A DNA stretch of 64,000 nt, taken from Brevibacterium sp. UCMA 11754 (GTDB lineage Bacteria > Actinomycetota > Actinomycetes > Actinomycetales > Brevibacteriaceae). This document shows positions 1-7,850 of this stretch, one piece after another (within the stretch, counting starts at the first letter, position 1; every line of letters starts with the position of its first letter). The stretch spans positions 62,001 through 126,000 of the forward strand of contig NZ_JACBOT010000023.1 in NCBI RefSeq assembly GCF_021532275.1, written 5' to 3'. Made by a program: the position numbers and the translations under genes. The notes beneath the pieces were generated by a model, which was given only the letters and a program-made list of their open reading frames with translations, was not told the DNA's origin and ran no database searches.

Positions 1-745
1 GGTGGCTGCTGTGGCGTCCCAGGGTGAATGGCACCAGCTCCGCGCCCAGCTTCGGCAGAAACGTGTCCTTGAGCAGGACCACATCGATGAGACCGTCGTC
101 GAGTTCGGCCTCGGGTGAGAGTTTCAGGCCGCCTCCGTAACGACCGGAATTGGCGAAGCCGGCTGACAGACCACGGAATTCGAGGCGTTCACCATCGACG
201 GTGAGCTCCAGCTCGATCCGCCTGGGTTGCATGATCGCCCGTGCCACCCCGTAGAGATACACCCAGTGGCCCTTGATGCGCCGGACCTTGTTGGCGTAGT
301 TGTGGACAGCGGTGTCCAGGCCGAGACTGACATTGCCGACGCAGATCTGGCCATCGAGGTCGAGGACGTCGATCGAGCGGTCGTGACCGCCGGCGATGAT
401 CGCAGCGGCCTCAGCGATGTCCTTGGGGATGCCGACCTTGCCGATGAAGTCGTTGCCGCGACCGCCGGCGATGATGCCCAAGGAGGTTGTCGACCCCACC
501 AGGCCGGCCGCGACCGAGCGGACCATCCCGTCGCCGCCGAGGGAGACGACGACGGGCTCGTTTCGGGCTGCGAACTCGGCGGCGAGGTCGGTCGCATTCT
601 GCTCGCTGGTGCTCTCGATCAGCACGGCCTCCAGACCGTTGGCCGCGAAGGCGCTCTGCAGCGGGCCGATCCGCTTCGCGACGGCGCCGTTGCGTGCCGC
701 CGGGTTGAGGATGACCGGGACGGGTGTCAGTGACGCGCTGCTCAC
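1..745 (-). CDS. Diacylglycerol/lipid kinase, DAGK catalytic domain (3' end beyond window)
   Basis: Reading leftward from a GTG at 745, an open frame runs off the window edge without a stop (248 residues seen). It starts with a beta-strand and NPAARNG, the lipid-kinase phosphate-binding loop, and has SLGGDG at about residue 67, the nucleotide-binding motif of the DAGK/YegS/BmrU family, then GGRGNDF at about residue 93. The family phosphorylates diacylglycerol or related lipids with ATP at the inner membrane face. The GTG overlaps the stop of the upstream flavoprotein gene by 4 bases (GTGA), which implies translational coupling. In Mycobacterium tuberculosis the equivalent gene is Rv2252, beside Rv2251 and glpD1. 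Only the C-terminal part of the family (usually about 300 residues) is missing. Lipid kinase is secure; the exact substrate is inferred. Confidence 0.85.
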   Translation of the reverse strand, partial: MSSASLTPVPVILNPAARNGAVAKRIGPLQSAFAANGLEAVLIESTSEQNATDLAAEFAARNEPVVVSLGGDGMVRSVAAGLVGSTTSLGIIAGGRGNDFIGKVGIPKDIAEAAAIIAGGHDRSIDVLDLDGQICVGNVSLGLDTAVHNYANKVRRIKGHWVYLYGVARAIMQPRRIELELTVDGERLEFRGLSAGFANSGRYGGGLKLSPEAELDDGLIDVVLLKDTFLPKLGAELVPFTLGRHSSH

Positions 746-2394
746 AGTGTCCTCGGCCCATTCATGAGCTTCCCGGGGTTCATGATTCCGACCGGGTCGA
801 CCTCGCCCTTTGCCGCACGCAGCATGCGCATCCACAGTTCACCGTGCTCCTTCGGGAGCCAGGGGGCATGGTCCGCGCCGGCCGAATGGTGGTGAGTGAT
901 CGTTCCGCCGCCTGCGACTATGGCGTTGCTGGCCGCGGTCTTCAGCGCCTTCCACTGCTCCATCTCCCGTCCCTCCTGCTGCTGGGCGAAGACCGTGTAG
1001 TAGAGCGAGCAGCCAGCGGTGTAGAGATGCGATACGTGGCAGAGCACGAATGCAGGGGTCCCGCGATCGGCCATCGCCTCCTCGATATCGGACTTGATCG
1101 TGTCGTGCAGCTCCTCGATGGTGCTCCAGGGTGCGGAGGTCTCCATAGTCTCGACCACGACGCCCCCAGTCAGCAGCTGGTCACGCAGATACGGTGTCGA
1201 GAAGCGGTGCTTCTCCCACATGGTCTCCGGGGAACCGCCGATGCTCACGCCCTTGTGCTTCCTGGCGATCGTGCGTCCGGCGGCCCGCCGCGCCCTGACG
1301 TCGGCCTTGTGCCCGTCGTAGCGCAGAACCAGCAGGCACGGGGTCGTGACTTTCCGTGCCCGCAGATAGGTCAGGAGGCCCCTGCGCTGAGTGTCGCTGC
1401 CGAGCTGCGCCAGACCGAAGGCGGTCTCATTGACGTCGGAGAGTCGTGCGATGTCTGGCCGCAGACCGTTCTGCTCAAGCTCGCGCAGGGCGACCGCGCC
1501 CGAGTGGAAGTCGGGGAAGAACCAGGCGTCGGGCAGTGCCTCCTCGGGCAGGCGTTTGATGCGCAGCGTGGCCTGCGTGATGATGCCCAGCGTGCCCTCG
1601 GAGCCGACGAACATCTGGCGCGGGTTGGGCCCGGCCGCCGAGGCTGGAGACGTTCGCAGCTCGACCGGACCGCTCGGAGTGGAGCAGCGCAGACCGAAGA
1701 CGTTCTCGTCGACCCGTCCGTATCCGGTCGACTGCTGTCCGGCCGACCGTGTGGCCACCCAGCCGCCGACGGTGCTGAACTCGAACGACTGCGGGTAGTG
1801 TCCGAGGGTGAAGCCTACAGCCTGCAGCTTCTTCTCCAGGTCCGGTCCGAAGACACCGGCCTGAGCGGTCACCGTGAGTGACTCCTCGTCGAGGTCGAGG
1901 ATCTCATCGAGACGGGCCAGGCTGATGCACACACAGCTGCTGAAGTCGCGGCGGAAGGCATCGAGGCCGGCGACGACGCTGGTTCCTCCGCCGAAGGGAA
2001 CGACCGCGATGCGATCTTGCTGGCAGATGGCCAGCAGCTCATCGACCTCGGCGTCCGAACTCGGGTAGAGGACGACGTCGGGAGCGAAGGGCACCTCTCC
2101 GCTGCGCAGTCGGATCAGGTCGGGCACACTGCGCCCGGCGGCGTGAGAGACACGTGTGGCGTGGTCGCCGCGGACGAATTCGGCACCCAGCAGCTGCTCG
2201 AAGCGGGCACGCGAGCTCTCCGGAAGGACGACCTCGGGCAAGGACACGGCCTCGAGGTCGACCGGCGGACGGTTGACGCCCCTGGGCCAGCCGCACGTCT
2301 TCGTCAGCATCTTCTTGGCACCGGGTTTGACCGGACCGTCGTTGCCGTCCTCGCCCCAACCCCACCAGCGCATGCGCGGTTGTGTGTTGTCCAT
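742..2394 (-). CDS. FAD-linked oxidase, alkylglycerone-phosphate-synthase-like
   Basis: A 550-residue flavoprotein of the vanillyl-alcohol-oxidase fold. The FAD-binding domain is seen at about residues 105-290 (PSSDAEVDELL, VVPFGGGTSVVAG, then PQSFEFSTVGGWVATRSAGQ, typical of alkyl-DHAP synthases), followed by a C-terminal cap ending in HHHSAGADHAPWL and GIMNPGKLM. The HHH near residue 500 matches the active-site histidines of alkylglycerone-phosphate synthase, which swaps an acyl for a fatty alcohol on DHAP to make ether lipid. Mycobacterial orthologues (Rv2251) are annotated only as flavoproteins, so ether-lipid synthesis is an inference; an alternative is a 2-hydroxyacid or glycerol-derived oxidase. 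It follows glpD by 5 bases and overlaps the lipid kinase gene, so the three genes are one operon. Confidence 0.85.
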   Translation of the reverse strand: MDNTQPRMRWWGWGEDGNDGPVKPGAKKMLTKTCGWPRGVNRPPVDLEAVSLPEVVLPESSRARFEQLLGAEFVRGDHATRVSHAAGRSVPDLIRLRSGEVPFAPDVVLYPSSDAEVDELLAICQQDRIAVVPFGGGTSVVAGLDAFRRDFSSCVCISLARLDEILDLDEESLTVTAQAGVFGPDLEKKLQAVGFTLGHYPQSFEFSTVGGWVATRSAGQQSTGYGRVDENVFGLRCSTPSGPVELRTSPASAAGPNPRQMFVGSEGTLGIITQATLRIKRLPEEALPDAWFFPDFHSGAVALRELEQNGLRPDIARLSDVNETAFGLAQLGSDTQRRGLLTYLRARKVTTPCLLVLRYDGHKADVRARRAAGRTIARKHKGVSIGGSPETMWEKHRFSTPYLRDQLLTGGVVVETMETSAPWSTIEELHDTIKSDIEEAMADRGTPAFVLCHVSHLYTAGCSLYYTVFAQQQEGREMEQWKALKTAASNAIVAGGGTITHHHSAGADHAPWLPKEHGELWMRMLRAAKGEVDPVGIMNPGKLMNGPRTL

Positions 2395-2399
2395 GTGGG

Positions 2400-3965
2400 T
2401 CAGCCTTCTTCCTGTGTGTATGGGTTCTCGATCAGTTCCGGAGCATGCTTGCGCACGGCAACGGCCAGGTCCTCACGGTCGGCGTCGACGAGGCCCCAGC
2501 GGGTGCGGCGGTCGACCACGTCGTCAACGGTCACGGCGAGTTCGTGCTCGACGGCGAAGCGTATCTCCGCACCGCTCAAGGGAATTCCCGCCCTCACCGA
2601 TTCATTCAGCTCGGGATCGTCGGCACCATATGCTGCGACCGTGGCCGCGTCGGTGCCGTAGCGCTGGACCAGGTGCTCCGAGAGTCCGGGTTCCGGGGTT
2701 CCGGCACCGACGAGGCTGAGCGAAGTGGTGAGGCACGGCCCTGCCGTCAGCTCGCCCGCCTTGACCACCTCGTCGACGGCGTCTTCGGCCATCCGACGGT
2801 ATCCCGTGAGCTTGCCGCCGACGATCGTGAGGACGTCGTTGTGTGGGTCGCGCAGCAATGCGTGCTTGCGTGAGAGGTCTGCGCTGGCGTCGCCCTTGCT
2901 CTTGAGCAGCGGCCGGAAGCCGGCGTAGCTGCCCACTACGTCCTCCGGCGTGAGGGGCTTCTCCAGCACGGCGTTGATGATCTTCAGCAGAAATGTGCGC
3001 TCGTCCTCGTCCGGTCGGGCCCGATTCGGGATCGGTCCGGAGTGCGGGTCATCGGTGAGGCCGATCATGACGAGTCCGTCGGGCCACGGCACTGCGAAGA
3101 CGAACCGACCGAAGTGGCCGGGCACGGGCGCTGTGACAGCTGCGGACGGGCGGCCGATGCTCTCGGCCCTGACCAACAGGTGCGAACCCTTGCTCGGGGC
3201 GAGCTCGACATCGTCTGACAGGGTGTCGGCCCAGACGCCGGCGGCATTGACGACCTGCTTGGCCCGGATCGTATGGCGGTCGCCGGTGAGCTCATCGGTG
3301 AACTGAACCTGTCCCGGTTCGATACTGGTGGCGGAGGCGTAGGTGAGGATGCGCGCCCCGTGGGACGCTGCGGTGCGGGCGATGGCGACGACCAGACGGG
3401 CATCGTCGACGAGCTGTCCGTCCCAGCTGAGCAGTCCGCCGCGCAATCCGGACTTGGCGGTGGCGGGCGCCAGCTGATTGACGTCGGCGGTGGATATCCG
3501 GCTGGGGTGCGGAAGCAGCGATTTGGGTGTCTTCGCGAACATCCGCAGGACGTCTCCAGCGAGGAAGCCGGTGCCGGTCAGGGCCGCGTCGAAGCGGCTG
3601 ACGCCGCTGTGCAGCGGAAAGACCATCTGCATCGGGCGGATGAGGTGGGGCGCAATCCGACTCATCAGGTGGTCGCGTTCGACTGCTGACTCCCACGCGA
3701 TCGGGAAGTCGAGTTTGGCCAAGTAGCGCAGACCCCCGTGGGCGAGCTTCGAGCTCCAACTGCTGGTGCCCGAGGCGAGGTCCCTGCGTTCGATGAGGAC
3801 GACGCTGAGTCCACGGGCCGCCGCGTCGAGGGCGACGCCGACACCGGTGAACCCGCCGCCGATGACGGCGAGATCGACGGGTTCGTCCCCGGCGACTGCC
3901 TCGGCGAGGTCTTGGGTGCGTCGTGCGACATTGAGCGCGGCGTGGCCTGAAGAGCTGGATTTCAT
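2400..3965 (-). CDS. glpD: Glycerol-3-phosphate dehydrogenase (FAD-dependent)
   Basis: 521 residues. Oxidises sn-glycerol 3-phosphate to DHAP, passing electrons to quinone at the membrane. The N-terminal FAD-binding Rossmann motif is DLAVIGGGFTGVGVALDAAARG at about residue 31, followed by ERRDLASGTSSWSSKLAHGG, the conserved GlpD segment around residue 60. A C-terminal helical DAO_C domain starts near residue 380. Length is normal for actinobacterial GlpD. It heads the leftward operon glpD - flavoprotein - lipid kinase, all about a glycerol-phosphate backbone, and is divergent from a TetR gene. A 20-bp palindrome (3977-3996) sits just upstream of its start, so repression by the TetR protein is likely. 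Confidence 0.95.
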   Translation of the reverse strand: MKSSSSGHAALNVARRTQDLAEAVAGDEPVDLAVIGGGFTGVGVALDAAARGLSVVLIERRDLASGTSSWSSKLAHGGLRYLAKLDFPIAWESAVERDHLMSRIAPHLIRPMQMVFPLHSGVSRFDAALTGTGFLAGDVLRMFAKTPKSLLPHPSRISTADVNQLAPATAKSGLRGGLLSWDGQLVDDARLVVAIARTAASHGARILTYASATSIEPGQVQFTDELTGDRHTIRAKQVVNAAGVWADTLSDDVELAPSKGSHLLVRAESIGRPSAAVTAPVPGHFGRFVFAVPWPDGLVMIGLTDDPHSGPIPNRARPDEDERTFLLKIINAVLEKPLTPEDVVGSYAGFRPLLKSKGDASADLSRKHALLRDPHNDVLTIVGGKLTGYRRMAEDAVDEVVKAGELTAGPCLTTSLSLVGAGTPEPGLSEHLVQRYGTDAATVAAYGADDPELNESVRAGIPLSGAEIRFAVEHELAVTVDDVVDRRTRWGLVDADREDLAVAVRKHAPELIENPYTQEEG

Positions 3966-3976
3966 CAGCGACCTTT

Positions 3977-3996
3977 CTGGTACGAGTTCGTACCAG
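3977..3996. promoter_or_regulatory. TetR-type operator between glpD and tetR
   Basis: The sequence CTGGTACGAGTTCGTACCAG is a perfect inverted repeat with 9-bp arms and a 2-bp centre. It lies 11 bp upstream of the glpD start and 36 bp upstream of the divergent tetR start. Size, symmetry and position are those of a TetR-family operator controlling both directions. Binding is inferred. Confidence 0.8.
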
Positions 3997-4032
3997 TTTG
4001 CATTTGCGGTCCGATGTTGTCAAGATCACACT

Positions 4033-4662
4033 GTGACTGATCAGGGACGTCCGTATGCCGGTGCCAGCCGCGAAGAGCGCCAGAGCGCCCGCCGCGAGCA
4101 GGTCATCGCTGCCGGAATCTCACTCTTCGGCACCGTGGGCTATCGAGCCACGACGGTCGGGGCGATCTGCGATTCTGCGGGACTCAACAAGCGCTACTTC
4201 TACGAATCGTTCGCCACCTTGGAGGACCTCCTCTGCGAGGTCTACGGGAGGGTGGTCGCCGATCTGCGCGCCTCGGTCCTCGCCGGTGGCGGTGATGATG
4301 CTGCCGCGGTGCTGCGCGGATTCATATCAGGCTTCCTGACCTGGGCGCAGTCCAACCCGGTGATGGCCAGAGTCCATCTGTTCGAAGTCCTCGGGGTCAG
4401 TCCGCGCGTCGACGAACTGTACCGCCGGCACGGTCGAGCGATCGGCGACGAGCTGTCGAGCCGCCTGTCGGAGTCGATCGTCGGTCCTCGACTCACCGCG
4501 GGCCAGCAGCGTGTCATGGGCAACGCGCTCGTCGGGGCCGGTCTGCAGATCGTCGTCGACTGGGTCATCAGCGACTATCAGCCGCCGCGCGAGAAGTTGC
4601 TCGATGAGATGGACGCGACGCTGGGGTGGATCCTGGTCGCCGGCTTGGCGGCGCTCGGCTGA
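4033..4662 (+). CDS. TetR family regulator of the glpD operon
   Basis: 209 residues from GTG 4033. An N-terminal HTH of the TetR type (residues ~16-60) includes AAGISLFGTVGYRATTVGAICDSAGLNKRYFYESF, written here in part: the recognition helix ends in KRYFYESF. A C-terminal ligand domain follows. An in-frame extension upstream to 3766 was rejected because it crosses the operator and reads antisense through glpD. Divergent from glpD across a perfect palindrome; the mycobacterial equivalent is Rv2250c. Ligand unknown, possibly an acyl-CoA or glycerol-phosphate compound. Confidence 0.88.
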   Translation: MTDQGRPYAGASREERQSARREQVIAAGISLFGTVGYRATTVGAICDSAGLNKRYFYESFATLEDLLCEVYGRVVADLRASVLAGGGDDAAAVLRGFISGFLTWAQSNPVMARVHLFEVLGVSPRVDELYRRHGRAIGDELSSRLSESIVGPRLTAGQQRVMGNALVGAGLQIVVDWVISDYQPPREKLLDEMDATLGWILVAGLAALG

Positions 4663-4759
4663 GGAGTGACGTCTGCACCGACGCGGTAGCGTGGACCATG
4701 TCCCTCGGTGATGGGCTTGGCCATGCCGAAGACCTGAAGCCCGTCGACAGGAGAGCACA

Positions 4760-6205
4760 GTGAACGCCAACCTCATCATCTTCGGAGCCACCGGTGACCT
4801 GGCGGGACGGTTCCTGCTGCCGGCTCTGGCGGAGCTCGCCGCCGTCGATGCGCTGCCACAGGACTTCTCACTCATGGCTTCGGCCACTCGGGACATGAGC
4901 GACGAAGACTACCGCGACCATGCCGAGGAGAAGCTGAACGAGCACGGTGCCGAACACCCGGAGACTGCTCGCAGCAGGATCCTCGACCGCACGGGGTACA
5001 GGAGCGCCGACGTCACCGACCCTGCCGATATGGCCGACCTCATCGCAGCAACCGGCAATTCGACGGCAGGCGGCGGAGAGAAATCCCCGGTGACCGTCTA
5101 CCTCGCACTGCCCACCGGGCTCATGCCCGATGCGCTGCGAGCCCTGGCCGCAGCGGACCTTCCGGCAGGCAGTCGGATAGCGATGGAGAAGCCCTTCGGA
5201 GCGGACCTCAACGGTGCCGGAGAACTGGACGACCTCCTCGGCGAGCTCTTCGGTGACGATGCCGCGGAGATCATCTTCAACGTCGACCACGCGCTCGGGA
5301 TGGCTCCGCTGCAGGCAATGCTGCCGCTGCGGTTCTCCAATCCGCTGCCCGAGGCCGTGTGGAACGGTGAGCATATCGACGAGTTCCGGGTGCTGTGGGA
5401 GGAATCGATCGCGCTTGAGGGTCGCGCTCGCTTCTACGACAGCACGGGGGCGCTCAAGGACGTCCTGCAGAATCACCTGATGCAGGTGCTCACGATGAGT
5501 GCCATGGAGCGGCCCGAAGGAATCGAATCGGGGTGGCCGAGCGCCGCCGCTCTGCGAGCTCGCAAGACCGAGCTCCTGTCCGCCGTTCGGCCGCTGTCCG
5601 ACGACGATGTCCTGACCTCGACCCGCCGAGCCCGCTACACCGCCGGGACACTCGCGAACGATCCGGAGGCCGCAGGGAAGACGGTGTCCGACTACATCGA
5701 CGAGGACGGTGTCGATGGGAAACGCGATACCGAGACCTTCGCCGAGGTGGTCCTGTACATCGATTCGCCCCGCTGGGAGGGCACTCGGTTCCGTCTGCGT
5801 ACGGGAAAGGCGATCGCCCGCGCACGCAAGGGCATCGAGATCCTCTTCCGCCCCGTCGGTGCCGCACAGCAGGGTGCGCGCTTGTGGGTCGGTCTCGACG
5901 GACCCTTCGATGTCGAGCTCGCTCTCAATACGAGCAGCTCCCGGGACCGGCAGGCGACGATGAGTCTGATCGGTGACCAGCCGAGGCCTGCATTCTCCCC
6001 ATACGGACACGTGCTCAAGAACGTTCTCGAAGGAGAGTCGGATCTGTCCGCCGGACCGGAAGAGTCGACCCTGGCCTGGCAGATCCTCACCCCGGTTCTC
6101 AAAGCGTGGGAGGCGGGATCTGTGCCGATGGAGGACTATCGGGCAGGCAGCCTCGGACCCGACGAGGGACTGCCGTCAGCCGCAGAGAAGGAGGAGCGCT
6201 CATGA
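4760..6205 (+). CDS. Glucose-6-phosphate dehydrogenase homologue with altered substrate pocket
   Basis: 481 residues from GTG 4760, preceded by an AGGAG site. It has the family layout: NAD(P)-binding GATGDLAGR at residues 9-17, EKPFGAD near 145, the catalytic Asp-His in NVDHALGMA near 174-182, EGRARFYDSTGALKDVLQNH with the general-base His near 239. In ordinary enzymes the 177-182 motif reads DHYLGKE, where His, Tyr and Lys bind the substrate phosphate; here Tyr is Ala and Lys is Met. The protein may therefore use a non-phosphorylated sugar or a different acid. It overlaps the SMP-30 lactonase gene by 4 bases, giving a dehydrogenase-lactonase pair. The usual partners of the housekeeping enzyme (opcA, tal, tkt, pgl) are absent, which supports a peripheral role. 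Confidence 0.85.
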   Translation: MNANLIIFGATGDLAGRFLLPALAELAAVDALPQDFSLMASATRDMSDEDYRDHAEEKLNEHGAEHPETARSRILDRTGYRSADVTDPADMADLIAATGNSTAGGGEKSPVTVYLALPTGLMPDALRALAAADLPAGSRIAMEKPFGADLNGAGELDDLLGELFGDDAAEIIFNVDHALGMAPLQAMLPLRFSNPLPEAVWNGEHIDEFRVLWEESIALEGRARFYDSTGALKDVLQNHLMQVLTMSAMERPEGIESGWPSAAALRARKTELLSAVRPLSDDDVLTSTRRARYTAGTLANDPEAAGKTVSDYIDEDGVDGKRDTETFAEVVLYIDSPRWEGTRFRLRTGKAIARARKGIEILFRPVGAAQQGARLWVGLDGPFDVELALNTSSSRDRQATMSLIGDQPRPAFSPYGHVLKNVLEGESDLSAGPEESTLAWQILTPVLKAWEAGSVPMEDYRAGSLGPDEGLPSAAEKEERS

Positions 6206-7044
6206 GAGCCGAGCAGATCACCGATCCCCTCGCCTATCACGGCGAAGGCCCGGCATGGTCACCGTCATGGGGCGGTCTGCGCTGGGTCGACATGCTCGCC
6301 GGTGACATCCTGACGCTGCGTGATGACCGGGTCGACCGCAGACATGTCACCGAGGTCGTCGCAGCCCTCCGCCCTCGCCGAGGCGGTGGCGCGGTCATCG
6401 GAATCGAGCGCGGATTCGCCCTCGAGGACCCGGATGGGCACATCACCGCCCTGCCCGAGGTGTGGACCCAGTCGGACATCCGCATGAACGAGGGCGGCTG
6501 TGATCCGCAGGGAAACTTCTGGTGCGGATCGATGGCCTACGACCAGAGCCCAGGTGCGGCCTCGCTCTATCGGCTCAGCCCCGAGGGGCGCGTCGAAGTC
6601 ATGCTCGAGGGCGTGACCATATCCAACGGCCTCGAATGGAGTCCCGACGGTTCGCTGACCTACTACAACGACACACCTACGGGCCAGATTGCCGTCTTCG
6701 ACTTCGATCCCGATGGGGGATTGCGCAACCGTCGGGCCCTCGTCGAACTCCCCGACGGCGGACGTCCAGATGGGCTCACCGTCGACAGCGAAGGCTGCGT
6801 GTGGGTGGCTGTGGTCAACAGGGGAGCGGTTCACCGCTACCGACCCGACGGCACCCTGGACGGAACCGTCGAGGTCGGCGCCGGCAAAGTCACTGCCTGC
6901 GCCTTCGGTGGAGACAACCTCGATCGGCTCTTCATCACCACGTCGCAGGAGAACGTGGACACCGCGGCAGATCCGTTGGCGGGTGCCCTGTTCGTCGCCG
7001 AGGTGGGCGTGACCGGAATGCCGCTGCGCGAGTTCGCGGGCTAG
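6202..7044 (+). CDS. SMP-30/gluconolactonase/LRE family lactonase
   Basis: 280 residues from ATG 6202, which overlaps the stop of the upstream dehydrogenase gene (ATGA) and has a GGAGGAG site 5 bases before it. Six-bladed propeller family with its metal ligands in place: Glu in YHGEGPAW (residue ~14), Asn in ISNGLEWSPDG (~140) and Asp in RPDGLTVDSEG (~190), plus RMNEGGCDPQGNFWCGSM. These enzymes open sugar lactones with a divalent metal. Coupled translation with a sugar dehydrogenase suggests that it hydrolyses the lactone that enzyme makes. Family is certain; the sugar is unknown. Confidence 0.9.
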   Translation: MRAEQITDPLAYHGEGPAWSPSWGGLRWVDMLAGDILTLRDDRVDRRHVTEVVAALRPRRGGGAVIGIERGFALEDPDGHITALPEVWTQSDIRMNEGGCDPQGNFWCGSMAYDQSPGAASLYRLSPEGRVEVMLEGVTISNGLEWSPDGSLTYYNDTPTGQIAVFDFDPDGGLRNRRALVELPDGGRPDGLTVDSEGCVWVAVVNRGAVHRYRPDGTLDGTVEVGAGKVTACAFGGDNLDRLFITTSQENVDTAADPLAGALFVAEVGVTGMPLREFAG

Positions 7045-7070
7045 GGGCTGCGGCCGCGGGATAGGGGCTG

Positions 7071-7787
7071 TCAGGCCTCGAGGCCGTTGAAGGCCATCGA
7101 GGTGACGGCGTCGGCGATGGTTTCAGGGTCGACGGGGTAGCTGGGGCGATACCACTCGGTGATGGAGTTGACCATGCCGAAGAGCAGACGGGTGATCAGG
7201 CCCGGGGTGAAGTCCGAGCGCAGGCCGCCGTCCTCGATCGCCGCGGCGACGAGGATGCGTATCTTGTCGTCGATCTTCCGGCGCTGCTCGAGGGCTTCGC
7301 GCTCGACGTCCGAATTTCCGCGCACTCGCAGCAGCAGGGTCACGGAGTGGTGGTATTCGATGAGGATGACGACGCTGGCGTGAACGGCGGCACGCAGGCG
7401 CTCGAGCGCGGTGAGGCCGGTGCGCTGGCGTTCGTCCTCGACCGCGGAGTCCAGGGCGCTGATGCCGCGGTTGATCGCCAGGTGCAGCAGCTCTTCCTTC
7501 GACTTCACGTGATGGTAGATCGCTGACTTGGTGATCCCGAGTTCGCGCGCCACGGTGTCCATGGACGTGCCGTCATAGCCGCGCGAGACGAAGACCTCGG
7601 TGGCCTTGTTGATCAGGGTCTCCCGGTCATAGCCGGGCCGCCCACGACGCGTGCGCTTGGGTGCTGCAGTCTCGGACCCAGCCCCCGCCTCGGCGCCGGT
7701 GGGCTCCGTCTGTGCGTCCACGGCAGCATCGACTCCTGACTCAAGGTCAGGTGTCGGCGCAGGTGAAGTCGTTTTCGGCATGCGCAC
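7071..7787 (-). CDS. paaR: TetR family regulator, probable PaaR
   Basis: 238 residues; the first ~45 are a poorly ordered Ala/Pro/Thr tail, then TRRGRPGYDRETLINKA leads into a TetR HTH (recognition helix around ITKSAIYHHVKSKEELL, residues ~88-104). It lies directly downstream of paaK and paaI on the same strand. TetR proteins in this position in actinobacteria and Thermus control paa genes with phenylacetyl-CoA as effector; that role is inferred here. Candidate sites are at 9832-9848 and 10140-10155. A second possible start is the ATG six bases in (MPKTTS). Confidence 0.75.
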   Translation of the reverse strand: MRMPKTTSPAPTPDLESGVDAAVDAQTEPTGAEAGAGSETAAPKRTRRGRPGYDRETLINKATEVFVSRGYDGTSMDTVARELGITKSAIYHHVKSKEELLHLAINRGISALDSAVEDERQRTGLTALERLRAAVHASVVILIEYHHSVTLLLRVRGNSDVEREALEQRRKIDDKIRILVAAAIEDGGLRSDFTPGLITRLLFGMVNSITEWYRPSYPVDPETIADAVTSMAFNGLEA

Positions 7788-7850
7788 CAGTCTAACCAGC
7801 CCGGACCGCGGCTGCCGCGTACAGCACCGCAGCCCACCGCCCGCGGACGA

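Noticed and set aside
724..1881. Rightward open frame of 385 codons opposite the flavoprotein
   Set aside because: It is a high-GC shadow of the lower-strand gene, with no family motifs.
3766..4032. In-frame N-terminal extension of the TetR gene
   Set aside because: It reads through the operator and antisense to glpD; GTG 4033 gives a normal TetR start.
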